A DNA stretch of 64,000 nucleotides, taken from NCBI GenBank assembly GCA_031292625.1, contig JARLGU010000006.1, positions 1 through 64,000 on the forward strand. Reading direction: 5' to 3'. The position numbers and the translations under genes were made by a program. Position 1 is the stretch's first letter; every line of letters starts with the position of its first letter. The notes below the pieces were generated by a model, which made no database searches, was not told the origin of the DNA, and saw nothing but the letters and a program-made list of their open reading frames with translations. The stretch is from Capsulimonadaceae bacterium. GTDB lineage: Bacteria > Armatimonadota > Armatimonadia > Armatimonadales > Capsulimonadaceae. Of this stretch, positions 52,342 to 61,336 are shown one piece after another.

Positions 52342-53595
52342 CTAGCTGCCGTACCAGATGGCGAGCGACCGGAGGACGTTGCGGTCGCCCAGATAGCGCG
52401 CAAGCGCGCGCTCGCTGCCGGTATTCATCAGCGGAGTCTGCCCTCGCTGGTGGTCGACCACCATGAGAGCGCGCTCGATGTTGGCCGGGCTCAATGTCGA
52501 TGCGCCTTCCGACCCGGCAAAGGCTCGGGCAAACCAAAGAAGCAGCGGATAGGTTAAGAGAAGCGCATTGAGCCCATCGAGATAACCGTCGCCGTAGTAG
52601 CCGGCGCCGAAAAATCCCATGCTGATCAGGTGCGTATGCAGGTACCGCTCGATCGTGAGCGATGTATCGCCCGAAGGCTCATAACGGAACGCTTCGATGT
52701 CGCGAAACGAAACATCAGGGAACCCCTCGTACAACCGCGGAACCATCCCGCGCCCGCCGAGCAGGTTCATCGACGCGCCGAAGCGACCCACCAGGCTCGC
52801 CTTCTCCCCCACCCGATCTATGCGCCCGTGGACGCCGAGGACGTGGCGAAAGACCAGCGCCTCCATCGGAAGCGGTGTGCGGCGGACGATCGGATCCTCC
52901 ACCGCCGCCATCTGAACCGTGGACTCCAGCGCACGAACAAAGTCGTCGAAATCGCCGTCCGCGACCTTTGCGATTCGGCGGTCGCGCAGCAGCGACGTGA
53001 GATTGATGCATGCTGCGAGTCGCTTGGTTATCGGCAGAGATATATCGAGCAGGAGGCGTTCATAGCTCTCCGTGATCAACACGAGCGCACGCCACGAAAG
53101 CGACGTTGCGCCAAAGAGCGTTGGCGCGGGAAGCTCCGCCGCCTGGTCAGGCGTCAGCAGCTTGAGGAGGCTTAGCAGCTCGCGGCGATGACCGTCCACG
53201 GGCTGGCCATCGTTTCCGGCTGTGGCAGGGCAATCGTAACGCACGTCGACGCGAACCTGGCGGCCAGCGGGAATGAGGCGAAACGGATAGAGGCGACAGG
53301 CGGTAGGTTTGGCGGCAATTCCGTACCGGGCATGGATCCGGCATAAGCCATCGTCTTGAAGGAACGCGCACGCCCCATTGGCGCGATGGGCGATCACGAA
53401 CTCGTCGCCATGCTTGGTGAACAGCTTCGCGCCGCCTAAGTCCAATTCCTCGTCCGTCCACTTCTGCGCGACAATACGATCGCGGTCGGCCTTGGAGATG
53501 GTAATCGCAAAGCGCCCCTTGCAGCAGACGCCGCATCCCGTACAGTCGTAGCGCTGAAAGCTTCCGGTCGTGATGAGTTTGAGTGGAATACTCAC
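52342..53595 (-). CDS. YkgJ-type cysteine-cluster protein (FliB-like)
   Basis: 417 residues from a GTG at 53595. The N-terminal cluster has CTGCGVCCKGRF, then CAFLQDDGLCRIH and TACRLYPF, a pattern of eight or so Cys that binds zinc or an Fe-S cluster. The C-terminal ~270 residues are helical. The family includes the flagellin lysine methylase FliB and many uncharacterised members. No ribosome-binding site precedes the GTG directly; a five-codon minigene with its own site overlaps it. Confidence 0.72.
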   Translation of the reverse strand: MSIPLKLITTGSFQRYDCTGCGVCCKGRFAITISKADRDRIVAQKWTDEELDLGGAKLFTKHGDEFVIAHRANGACAFLQDDGLCRIHARYGIAAKPTACRLYPFRLIPAGRQVRVDVRYDCPATAGNDGQPVDGHRRELLSLLKLLTPDQAAELPAPTLFGATSLSWRALVLITESYERLLLDISLPITKRLAACINLTSLLRDRRIAKVADGDFDDFVRALESTVQMAAVEDPIVRRTPLPMEALVFRHVLGVHGRIDRVGEKASLVGRFGASMNLLGGRGMVPRLYEGFPDVSFRDIEAFRYEPSGDTSLTIERYLHTHLISMGFFGAGYYGDGYLDGLNALLLTYPLLLWFARAFAGSEGASTLSPANIERALMVVDHQRGQTPLMNTGSERALARYLGDRNVLRSLAIWYGS

Positions 53596-53609
53596 CCGCT
53601 GCGTCTCAT
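53592..53609 (-). promoter_or_regulatory. five-codon leader minigene overlapping the YkgJ start
   Basis: On the minus strand AAGGAG (53621-53616) precedes ATG AGA CGC AGC GGG TGA, whose stop overlaps the GTG of the next gene (GTGA). Ribosomes would be delivered by the minigene and re-initiate at the GTG; an ATG at 53615 is in the same frame. Confidence 0.5.
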
Positions 53610-53621
53610 GTTCATCTCCTT

Positions 53622-54095
53622 GTGTACATATTGATCGCGAGTCGATGCAGGCTCATATTATAGTCCATATCGCGGACAATTTCCGAGCCAAGTTGTGCGC
53701 GCCCCCCCGGTGATCGCATCTATAACGGTTAACAGCGGCGCGCGTCCGGACCTGAAAGGGCCGACCTGCGTTGAGAAAGCCCGTGAACGGGCCTCATCGG
53801 TAGACGGCCAGAATTTTCGTGGGCCGGCAGTCCCATTGATGGGGATTGAAATCTCAGGACGGTCGTTCACGGCTGGAAACCGCGCCAATATCGGTGACAG
53901 TCGTTGATATGAATAGAGGCGATTGCCCCGGTGCCCCCTGGCATGCGCCGGTCATCGAAATCGATAGCGTCATCGAACAGGGCGCTTTAAGCCGCTTCGG
54001 CTACGAACTTAACGAAATCGCCATCCAAGACCTTGACGCTTCTTCTCCTCGCCGTTACAATGACGATACGTACAGGCTATCCCGAGGAACCGCTG
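53622..54095. other. intergenic region before the esterase-like gene
   Basis: About 470 bases. A short plus frame (53846-54187) overlaps the next gene and shows no recognisable domain. TGTGTACATA at 53621-53630 and CATATTATAGTCC near 53655 could be promoter parts for the YkgJ gene on the minus strand. Otherwise I see nothing. Confidence 0.4.
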
Positions 54096-55118
54096 ATGAA
54101 TCGCTGCTGCGAACATACGCTCAGTGCCTTTTGCGCGGGGGTTATCGTTATGTCGATTGTGTCCACTGTCCCTGGCAGGACGGATGAGTTGCTGAGAATC
54201 GGTCCCGCGCACGTTGACGAGACGCGGATCATCCATTACCAGCTGCAGTCGTGCTTCCAACGCCGTGCAAATGCGGACGGCACGCCCGCATTTACGGACC
54301 TGCGCATTATCGAGCCCAGTTGCGGAATCGATGCCGCAACGCGCTTTCTTTACGTTCTGCCCGTCCAGCCAGGCACGCCGCTTTCGATGGGCAGCCGATG
54401 GACGATGGCGTACGGTGATGGAATCGCGGCGATGCGGGCGCTGGATGTCGCCAATATCTACAACGTGCTCGTCGTCGAACCCGGCTTTAACGCCGTCGAT
54501 TTCACGTCAAACGACCCCGCGAGCGGTCCGGCTCCATGGTACGGCGACAGCCCGTCCAATCCGCAAATCCGGCAGGAAAGCTATATCGTGAGAGACATCG
54601 TTCCCACTGTGGACGCAATGTACCCGTCCGCCAGCCGCGTGCGGATGCTGATCGGCTACAGCAAGTCCGGCTGGGGCGCGATCAACCTACTCCTTCGCCA
54701 TCCGGACCTGTTCGCATCCGCGGCAGCCTGGGATGCGCCGCTCATGATGCGCGAGATTTCGCCGTGTCATTACGCCAACGAAGACATCGTCTACGGTCGC
54801 GACAACGCCTATTTCGACAGGGTATACCGCCTCGACGCGCATATCGCGTCAGCGAGCGCCCTGAAGGCCGCGCGCCGGATCTGGATCGGCATCAACGCCG
54901 CGCCGCCGCTGCAACCGTCGACGCGCCCGTACGCTGGCAACTTCCCTCAGCAAGGCGTGGATTTCACGAAGGTTCTCGACGCATCCAACATCCCGTATAC
55001 GCTCCACTGGCCGACGCGCCAAGTCCGTCACTCATGGAGCCCGACAACAGTCGACGGCAAGGAGATCTACTGGGAAACGGGCGCGCTTGAGTTTCTGCTA
55101 GGAGATCAAAGGCCGTGA
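54096..55118 (+). CDS. secreted alpha/beta-hydrolase (esterase-like)
   Basis: 340 residues from the ATG at 54096 (GAGGAA six bases before). An N-terminal hydrophobic leader is followed by an esterase fold: oxyanion-side segment VVEPGFNAVDF, nucleophile elbow IGYSKSGWGA (Ser near 189) and a terminal RHSW (His near 311). The GYSKSG elbow is like that of PHB-depolymerase/feruloyl-esterase-type proteins. It probably removes acyl groups from polysaccharide before glycosidase action; it precedes the alpha-glucuronidase-like gene on the same strand. Confidence 0.75.
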   Translation: MNRCCEHTLSAFCAGVIVMSIVSTVPGRTDELLRIGPAHVDETRIIHYQLQSCFQRRANADGTPAFTDLRIIEPSCGIDAATRFLYVLPVQPGTPLSMGSRWTMAYGDGIAAMRALDVANIYNVLVVEPGFNAVDFTSNDPASGPAPWYGDSPSNPQIRQESYIVRDIVPTVDAMYPSASRVRMLIGYSKSGWGAINLLLRHPDLFASAAAWDAPLMMREISPCHYANEDIVYGRDNAYFDRVYRLDAHIASASALKAARRIWIGINAAPPLQPSTRPYAGNFPQQGVDFTKVLDASNIPYTLHWPTRQVRHSWSPTTVDGKEIYWETGALEFLLGDQRP

Positions 55119-55233
55119 CAACCTCGCGGAGCGGGCGATGGAAGGCCTCTCAGCTTGGCAGGCGAGTCTGGAATTTACCGCCGCAATCGTCGCAAAAAGG
55201 CTTCCTCATCTCGATCCATCTGTGCTAAACTGT

Positions 55234-55253
55234 TGGTATACCATTTGTATACA
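55234..55253 (+). promoter_or_regulatory. two adjacent palindromes upstream of the glycosidase gene
   Basis: TGGTATACCA (55234-55243) and TGTATACA (55246-55253) have centres 11 bases apart, one helical turn, and end 16 bases before the ATG at 55270. They look like tandem operator half-sites for a dimeric sugar regulator and may overlap the -10 region. Confidence 0.5.
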
Positions 55254-55269
55254 TAGGTTGGTGAACACA

Positions 55270-57606
55270 ATGTATTCGATCGTCGATCTGACCAGAGCGC
55301 GCATCGTCGCGTCCCCCCAACTCACGCCTGTTGAAACTCAGGCTATTACGATGCTCGTGGAGGAAGTCGAGCGCCGAACCGGGCTCACGTGGCAAGTATC
55401 GCCCGGCGACGGCGAAGGTCCCGCCATAAGCATCCGGCGCGCGTCCGGCAACGGTCCCGCCGACGGATTCCGGCTCACCACCTCGCCCTTAGGCGTCGAG
55501 ATCCTGGGCAACGACGAACGCGGAACGCTGTTTGGCGTAGGACGATTGATCCGTGAGCTTCGCTGGGCACGTTGGAGCGCCGGAGTTCCGGACGGATTGG
55601 AGATCGAAACGAGTCCGGCCTATCCTCTGCGCGGTCACCAAGTCGGCTACCGGCCCAAGGTAAACACCTACGATGGATGGACGCCGGCGATCTTCGAGCA
55701 ATATGTACGAGACCTGATTTTGTTCGGCTGCAACGCGATCGAACTGATGCCGCCGCGCACCGATGATGAAGACGATTCGCCGCATTTCCATCTCCCAAAG
55801 CTGCAGATGATGGTCGAAATGGCCCGGATCGTCGTTAAGTACGGCCTTGACCTATGGGTATGGTATCCGGCGCTCGATGGCAATTATGCGGACCCGGCGG
55901 TTGCCGAACGCGCTCTCGCGGAGTGGGAGAACGTCTTGCGCCGCTTGCCTCCGATCGCCGCGCTGCACATTCCCGGCGGCGATCCCGGCCACACGGAACC
56001 AAAGGTTCTGTTCGCGTTCCTGGCGCAAGCCGCCGCCGTCCTGCGACGCCATCACGCTTACGCGCAGATATGGCTCGCGCCGCAGTGCTTCGACGCCGCA
56101 TGGCACGATCAGTTTATTTCGCTCATCGAAGGCGACGTCCCGTGGCTGCACGGCATCGTCTATGGCCCCTGGACCCGCGTGTCGCTGCCCGATCTTCGAT
56201 CACAGGTTCCGGCACGTTATCCGGTCCGCTACTATCCCGACGTGACGCACTCGACGCACAGCGAGTTCACGGCGCCGCAATGGGATGTCGCGTTCGCAGT
56301 AACGCAGGGGCGGGAGATCATCAATCCGCAACCTGTCGCGACGCGCAAGATTTTCGAGGCCTCGGCCGCATCCACGATCGGATTCGTCACCTACTCGGAA
56401 GGCGTTCATGACGATCTTAACAAGGCAGTGTGGAGCGGCGTTTCGTGGGATCCAGACGTAAGTACCGTCCAGATTGTACGCGAATATGTCCGCTGCTACA
56501 TCTCGTCCAAACTCGAAGAGCCGCTCGCGCAGGCGATTTTCGCTCTTGAGGAGAACTGGCGCGCCCCGCTGATTGCAAGCAGCAACCCTGGCGCGACGCT
56601 TCGACGAATCCAGGCGATCGAGAGGGACGCGGCGCCGCAAATGCGGCTCAACTGGCGGTTCCAGCAAATTCTCTACAGGGGATACTATGACGCCTACGTT
56701 CACCAACGGCTAATCGCCGAAACCGCTCAGGAGCAGCAGGCGATCGGTCACCTCCGGCAGGCGCAGCGTACCGGAACGGCCATTGCCATGACGCAGGCGC
56801 GCGCCGCGCTCGATCTAGCGATCACGCAGCCGCCGGCGCAGGATCTGCGCGCGCGCGTGTTCGAGCTCGCCGAGGCGCTCTACCAGAGCATCCGGATGCA
56901 ACTCAGCGTCGACCGGTACGCGGCCATCGCCGTCAGCCGCGGCGCGACGCTGGATACGGTCGATAGCCCGCTCAACAACCGCGTTTGGTTGGGCCGTCAG
57001 ATCGATTCGATTCAGGCGCTTCCCACCGAATCCGAGCGTCTAGCCGCAATCGATGCCGTGCTCGGCCGGTCCGATCCGGGCCCCGCCGGGTTCTACGACG
57101 ACCTGGGCAACCCGTTCGCACAGCCACATCTCGTACTCCAGGGGCCTGGATTTGACGAAGACCCTGGCGCATACCGGTCCGTGCGCTACGGCTACACGTG
57201 CTTCTCGGGCGGTTTTGTCGGACGCACGACACGTGACGCAATCGATCCTGACGGCGCGGCCTCGTTCCTGACGACGCCCGCTGCCTGGTGGACGTGGGCG
57301 GAGACGCGCTACGAAACGCCGCTAACGATGTATTACGACCGCGTCGATCCTACAGCCAACTACCTGCTGCGCGTCGTCATCGCCGTCGAGCGCACCGGTC
57401 GGCCGTTCCGTCTGATCGCGAACGACGAGATCGAAATCCACCCCTGGATAAGCCGGCCTCGTCAGATCCAGCGCCTAGAGTTCGAGATCCCCAAAGCCGC
57501 CGTGGCATCGGGTACGCTCACGCTTCGCTGGTACCTCCAACCAGGCGGCGGCAGCTTCGATTCTAGCATGGCGATCTCGGAGGTGCTTCTCATCCGCAAG
57601 GAGTAA
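55270..57606 (+). CDS. putative glycoside hydrolase with GH20b-like N-terminal domain (alpha-glucuronidase-like)
   Basis: 778 residues from the ATG at 55270. Residues 1-~115 match the small alpha/beta domain found before GH20, GH67 and GH115 barrels (GVEILGNDERGTLFGVGRLIREL). A TIM barrel follows from ~118 (LRGHQVGYRPKVNTYDG, NAIELMPPRTDDEDDSPHF, LDLWVWYPALDGNY, LHIPGGDPGHTEPKV, YAQIWLAPQCFD). A helical domain and a C-terminal beta domain close it. No signal peptide, so it would act on imported oligosaccharides. Catalytic acids are not certain. Family membership is tentative; the context with PL8 and an esterase supports uronic-acid release. Confidence 0.65.
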   Translation: MYSIVDLTRARIVASPQLTPVETQAITMLVEEVERRTGLTWQVSPGDGEGPAISIRRASGNGPADGFRLTTSPLGVEILGNDERGTLFGVGRLIRELRWARWSAGVPDGLEIETSPAYPLRGHQVGYRPKVNTYDGWTPAIFEQYVRDLILFGCNAIELMPPRTDDEDDSPHFHLPKLQMMVEMARIVVKYGLDLWVWYPALDGNYADPAVAERALAEWENVLRRLPPIAALHIPGGDPGHTEPKVLFAFLAQAAAVLRRHHAYAQIWLAPQCFDAAWHDQFISLIEGDVPWLHGIVYGPWTRVSLPDLRSQVPARYPVRYYPDVTHSTHSEFTAPQWDVAFAVTQGREIINPQPVATRKIFEASAASTIGFVTYSEGVHDDLNKAVWSGVSWDPDVSTVQIVREYVRCYISSKLEEPLAQAIFALEENWRAPLIASSNPGATLRRIQAIERDAAPQMRLNWRFQQILYRGYYDAYVHQRLIAETAQEQQAIGHLRQAQRTGTAIAMTQARAALDLAITQPPAQDLRARVFELAEALYQSIRMQLSVDRYAAIAVSRGATLDTVDSPLNNRVWLGRQIDSIQALPTESERLAAIDAVLGRSDPGPAGFYDDLGNPFAQPHLVLQGPGFDEDPGAYRSVRYGYTCFSGGFVGRTTRDAIDPDGAASFLTTPAAWWTWAETRYETPLTMYYDRVDPTANYLLRVVIAVERTGRPFRLIANDEIEIHPWISRPRQIQRLEFEIPKAAVASGTLTLRWYLQPGGGSFDSSMAISEVLLIRKE

Positions 57607-57737
57607 GGCAGACGATAACCTTCGCTCTGCCACGGATACGAGAGTCTCACGTACAGCCCCACCCGTGCGATCTTAGCTCCTCAAAGGAGGGATAATCTCT
57701 ACGCATGACCAATTTGTAAGGCTAAACAAGGTGCGTC

Positions 57738-57917
57738 ATTAATCGGCGTTGCGTGAAAGATTCAGGACGGCTCGTGCCGCCGGGACGATTTTTTGCCCGC
57801 GCCTCGTTCTCGGCGTCGATCGTTAAGCCGTGAAAGCGCTATGACGGCCCTTTTTCAAAAACGGCCACGGCTGCCGGGAAGCCGTCTTACAAGGCCTTTC
57901 GATTCTTTACACACTGT
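57738..57917 (-). repeat. long intergenic repeat, copy B (inverted relative to copy A)
   Basis: 57738-57808 and 57842-57917 match copy A (33010-32940 and 32844-32770) in reverse orientation with roughly 80-90% identity. The middle is ~33 bases here against ~95 in A. Read on the plus strand it contains GATTCAGGACGGCTCGTGCC, a T-rich run, then GACGGCCC, TTTTTCAAAAACGGCCACGG and AAGCCGTC, and ends 45 bases before the AraC-family start. It fills most of the 57607-57962 gap; the first ~130 bases show only a CTCC-GGAG hairpin. Confidence 0.75.
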
Positions 57918-57962
57918 CTTAGCGATTCCGGACCGCATCGAGTCGCCTTTGCTACGAAACCA

Positions 57963-59171
57963 ATGCAATCATCATCCGGCAAATCAGGGCTAGAAAGCTT
58001 GTTCTGGAACGGGATGTTCTGGAATACGCTTATCTACCCGGAGCTCTCGCTCGAAGCTCCCGGCGTATCGAGCCTGCTCGATCTGCGCGCCGAGGACGAC
58101 GAATGTCCCGAGTTTGTCGCCTGCCTCTGCCTCGACGGCTACGCCGATTTGCCCGTGGACCGCAAGCCGGATATCATCGCCAACACCGCCGATGCGATCG
58201 TAAGCGCCCTGCCAGAAACCTATTGTAAGCGACTGGGCTTCACGCACACCAATGCGTTCTATTTCTGCGGCTCGTCGGAAAGCATCCCGAGCGCCAAATT
58301 GATTGAAACGCTGGATGCGACGCGGTGCGCGGTTGCCTCCTCGTCAGGCCTCGGAGCAACCCTGGGCATCGCGTTCGTCCGTGAGCGCACGACGGCCGGA
58401 TTTCAGCACGCCGCGCAGTTTGCCGTCGTCGCGCAGCGCCGGAAGATCCAGCTTGGCGCGGGCGCAACTTACGTCTACGAAAAGTCCTTTCTTTCCACCA
58501 CGTTTTCGCTCTCGATCCACTGGCGTCTCAGCCAGCAGCTCAACGGTCTCGTCAGAGCCTCCGATCCTGCTCAGGTAAACAGGGTTCTCGCGCAGGTGTC
58601 GGCGGTTCTGTTCGGCGAAAACTATCTGCCACTCAACAGCTTGCGCCCCATCCTCCAGAGTTACGTAATCCTCATGGCGCAGTCCGCCAGAGACGCGGGC
58701 GCGGGCGATGACGAGATCACGGCGGAAACACAGGAATACGTCAACCGAATCGCGGTGACGTATGACTACACGGATCTGAAGGGCATCCTGGAGGAAGTCG
58801 CCCACTCCTTCACGCAGCATGTACGCAACCGGTTTCATTGCGCATCAAGCCGCATGACAAGCCGCGCCGACGAAATCATACGCGCATCCCTCGCCGATCC
58901 CGATCTCGCGCTTCATGCAATCGCGAGAACCATGGACGTCAACGCCTCATACCTCAGCCGCCGCTTCAAACAAGAGAAGGGCATCGGCCTGAGCAGCTAC
59001 ATTAGCGTCCAGCGAGTCGATTGGGCCAAACGCCTCCTGCTCGATCGGAAGCTGAGCATCACGCAGATCTCCCACGATGTCGGCTTCGGCTCGACACAAA
59101 ACTTCGGACGCGTTTTTCGATCGATCGAAGGCTGCAGTCCGTCGGAATATCGCGCAAAACTTCCCCGGTAA
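57963..59171 (+). CDS. AraC-family transcriptional regulator with long N-terminal domain
   Basis: 402 residues. The first ~290 residues are an unrecognised sensor region with several Cys (ACLCLDGY, YFCGSSESIPS). The C-terminal double helix-turn-helix includes LHAIARTMDVNASYLSRRFK and ITQISHDVGFGSTQNFGRVF. It lies directly downstream of repeat copy B and upstream of the two Fe-S reductase-like genes, and may control them. No clear ribosome-binding site precedes the ATG. Confidence 0.85.
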   Translation: MQSSSGKSGLESLFWNGMFWNTLIYPELSLEAPGVSSLLDLRAEDDECPEFVACLCLDGYADLPVDRKPDIIANTADAIVSALPETYCKRLGFTHTNAFYFCGSSESIPSAKLIETLDATRCAVASSSGLGATLGIAFVRERTTAGFQHAAQFAVVAQRRKIQLGAGATYVYEKSFLSTTFSLSIHWRLSQQLNGLVRASDPAQVNRVLAQVSAVLFGENYLPLNSLRPILQSYVILMAQSARDAGAGDDEITAETQEYVNRIAVTYDYTDLKGILEEVAHSFTQHVRNRFHCASSRMTSRADEIIRASLADPDLALHAIARTMDVNASYLSRRFKQEKGIGLSSYISVQRVDWAKRLLLDRKLSITQISHDVGFGSTQNFGRVFRSIEGCSPSEYRAKLPR

Positions 59172-59280
59172 AAACCTGTTCGCTAATAGTAAATTGCCGT
59201 GTTGTGGATCTTCCCGCTCGCCTGTATCATCGAAGCAGACTTCAGCCACGCCTATATGGCTTGGGTCGCAGGAGATTAAT

Positions 59281-60132
59281 ATGGACGATCTGACACAACA
59301 ATTCCGGGCGCACGCCCGTGAAAAGGGCGCTGACCTTATTGGCATCGCGCCAATCGAGCGATTCGATGAACTCGCGGCGGACAAACATCCCGCGGCGATC
59401 TTCCCGGAAACAAGATCCGTCATCGTGATCGGCAAGCGCGTCGTACGCGGCGCGATCCGGGGCGTCGAAGAAGGCACCAGTTTCGACATCTACGATATGT
59501 ATGGTCGAAATTGGCTCAGCAACCGCAACCTCGCGATGACCACGTTCAAGGCCGGCGAGTTTCTTGAGGACAACGGCTGGGAAGCCGTCCCCCTGCCGAA
59601 TATCCCGCCGCAAACGCCGCCGATGGGCGTCCCCGTGCGCGAAGGACAGCCCGCCCCGAACGTCATGCTGGATATGGACGATGCCGCGATCCGCGCGGGG
59701 CTCGGCGAGATCGGCTACTGCGGCCTGTTCCTCTCTCCGCAATTCGGACCGCGCCAGCGCTTCCAGATGATTCTGACCGATGCCGTACTGACCCCTGATC
59801 CTATTCTCAGCCAGCCCGTCTGCCCAACCTGCCGCGAGCACGCCGCGTTCTGCATCCTCGGCGCAATCGATCCGTCCGCCGAACGAACCGTGACGGTCTG
59901 CGGCAAGGATATGGGGGTTGCTGGAATCGATCACGCGAAATGCAAGTCGTGCAAGAACGGCGCATCGCCCAACGCAATGCATCCCTCGGGCCACGCGGAC
60001 CGCATGGCAGCAGTGTGCACGCGAAGCTGCATCGCCTATCTGGAAGAAAGCAACGCCATCGAAAACACCTTCCAAAACCCCTTCCGCAAGCGTGCGCCCT
60101 GGGGCATTATCCAGGAACAAAAGGTTCTATAG
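59281..60132 (+). CDS. QueG/reductive-dehalogenase-like Fe-S protein, first of a tandem pair
   Basis: 283 residues; ATG at 59281 with AGGAGA before it. The sequence follows the catalytic fold of epoxyqueuosine reductase and reductive dehalogenases (ADLIGIAPIERFDE, SVIVIGKRVVRG, GLGEIGYCGLFLSPQFGPRQRF). Its cluster region is unusual: CPTCREHAAFC, CGKD, CKSCKNG and CTRSC rather than the canonical ferredoxin motif, so it may bind only part of the normal 2x[4Fe-4S] set. Twelve bases separate it from its paralogue. Confidence 0.75.
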   Translation: MDDLTQQFRAHAREKGADLIGIAPIERFDELAADKHPAAIFPETRSVIVIGKRVVRGAIRGVEEGTSFDIYDMYGRNWLSNRNLAMTTFKAGEFLEDNGWEAVPLPNIPPQTPPMGVPVREGQPAPNVMLDMDDAAIRAGLGEIGYCGLFLSPQFGPRQRFQMILTDAVLTPDPILSQPVCPTCREHAAFCILGAIDPSAERTVTVCGKDMGVAGIDHAKCKSCKNGASPNAMHPSGHADRMAAVCTRSCIAYLEESNAIENTFQNPFRKRAPWGIIQEQKVL

Positions 60133-60144
60133 GGGACACGATCA

Positions 60145-61212
60145 ATGGCAATTACCAAACAACAGCTCAGGGAGTTTGCCGGGAAGAGCGGTCTGGATCT
60201 CTTCGGCGTCGCAAACATCGAGCGATTTTCCGGCGCGCCGCCGCGAATGCACCCGGCGTCAATTCTCCCGGAGGCGCGCTCGGTGATCGTCGTCGGCAAA
60301 CGCATCATGCGCGGCGGATGGCGGGGCATCGAGGAAGGCACCTACTGGCCCAATTACACCTATTTCGACTACCACGGCTTGCTCAATAGCTTTTTCATCC
60401 AGGCCCCGCTCTACGACCTCGCCTGTCTCATCGAAGATCATGGCTGGGAGGCCGTTCCGTACTACTCAGGCGTCCCGGAAGCGCAGCCGGACTGCCCGCC
60501 CGTGCGAGAGGGCGCTGTCGCGCCCAACGTACATCTGGCGATCCGCATCGCCGGCGTCGCGGCAGGCATTGGCGAAATCGGCTGGTCCAAGGTGTTCCTC
60601 ACCAAAAAGTTCGGTCCAAGGCAGCGTCTGCACGCCATTATCACCGATATGCCGATTGAGCCGGATCCGCTTATCGAACCCGGCACGATCTGCGACCGGT
60701 GCATGCACTGCGTCTCCGGTTGCCCGGGCGCAATCCCGCACCAGAAGAACGCGAAGACGATCAAAATTCAGATCGAGGACAAGACCTACGAATGGGCGGA
60801 TGTCGACATGGGCAAGTGCACGCTGATGTATCACGGCGGCGATCCGCGCGTCTCGCCATTTATTCACAAAGACTTCCCCGGCTGGTGCTTCGATGTCACG
60901 AAGCAAAACCTCTCCGAAGAAGCCGCCTACAAGCTGGCGTGGACGCTTTCGCTCGGCCATTGGCGATCCACCCCGGAATTCCCGAGCGGCCGGATTATCG
61001 AAGGCCATTCGTACCTTGCGCAATGGGGGATGGGAGAAAAAGAGGGCGGCAGCTTTGGCGTCGAAGGTTCACGCGGCTGTATGCGCAGTTGCTTCAACCA
61101 TCTTGAGAAACGCGGCAGGATCGAGCAGACGTTCAAAGGCGGGGACTTCATCAAGCGTCCTCGTTGGATACTGCCGTGCGAGGTTCCAAAGGAACCGGCC
61201 GGTAAACCGTAG
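60145..61212 (+). CDS. QueG/reductive-dehalogenase-like Fe-S protein, second of a tandem pair
   Basis: 355 residues and a paralogue of the preceding protein (shared SVIVVGKRIMRG, EDHGWEAVPYY, GIGEIGWSKVFLTKKFGPRQR). It keeps a canonical [4Fe-4S] motif, CDRCMHCVSGCPGAIP, plus later Cys (RGCMRSCF) that may serve a second cluster. No Tat signal is seen, unlike respiratory dehalogenases, so it is probably cytosolic. Homologues use cobalamin to reduce epoxide or halide bonds; the substrate here is unknown. The location among glycan genes suggests an unusual sugar modification. A terminator follows. Confidence 0.78.
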   Translation: MAITKQQLREFAGKSGLDLFGVANIERFSGAPPRMHPASILPEARSVIVVGKRIMRGGWRGIEEGTYWPNYTYFDYHGLLNSFFIQAPLYDLACLIEDHGWEAVPYYSGVPEAQPDCPPVREGAVAPNVHLAIRIAGVAAGIGEIGWSKVFLTKKFGPRQRLHAIITDMPIEPDPLIEPGTICDRCMHCVSGCPGAIPHQKNAKTIKIQIEDKTYEWADVDMGKCTLMYHGGDPRVSPFIHKDFPGWCFDVTKQNLSEEAAYKLAWTLSLGHWRSTPEFPSGRIIEGHSYLAQWGMGEKEGGSFGVEGSRGCMRSCFNHLEKRGRIEQTFKGGDFIKRPRWILPCEVPKEPAGKP

Positions 61213-61234
61213 AGGGCAAACGATTCGCCTTCTC

Positions 61235-61265
61235 GGGCTCCTTCCATCTCGGAAGGAGCCCGTTT
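61235..61265 (+). terminator. terminator after the Fe-S pair
   Basis: A perfect 11-bp stem GGGCTCCTTCC / GGAAGGAGCCC with a 5-base loop, followed by GTTT. Confidence 0.85.
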
Positions 61266-61336
61266 CCGTGCGGAATGGTTTGTTTCAACTGAGCCGCTTC
61301 GGGAGGATGCTGAATCTTCAAGGCAGAAGGACCGCC

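Noticed and set aside
53846-54187. 114-codon plus-strand frame before the esterase-like gene
   Set aside because: It overlaps the better-supported start at 54096 in another frame and shows no recognisable domain or good ribosome-binding site.
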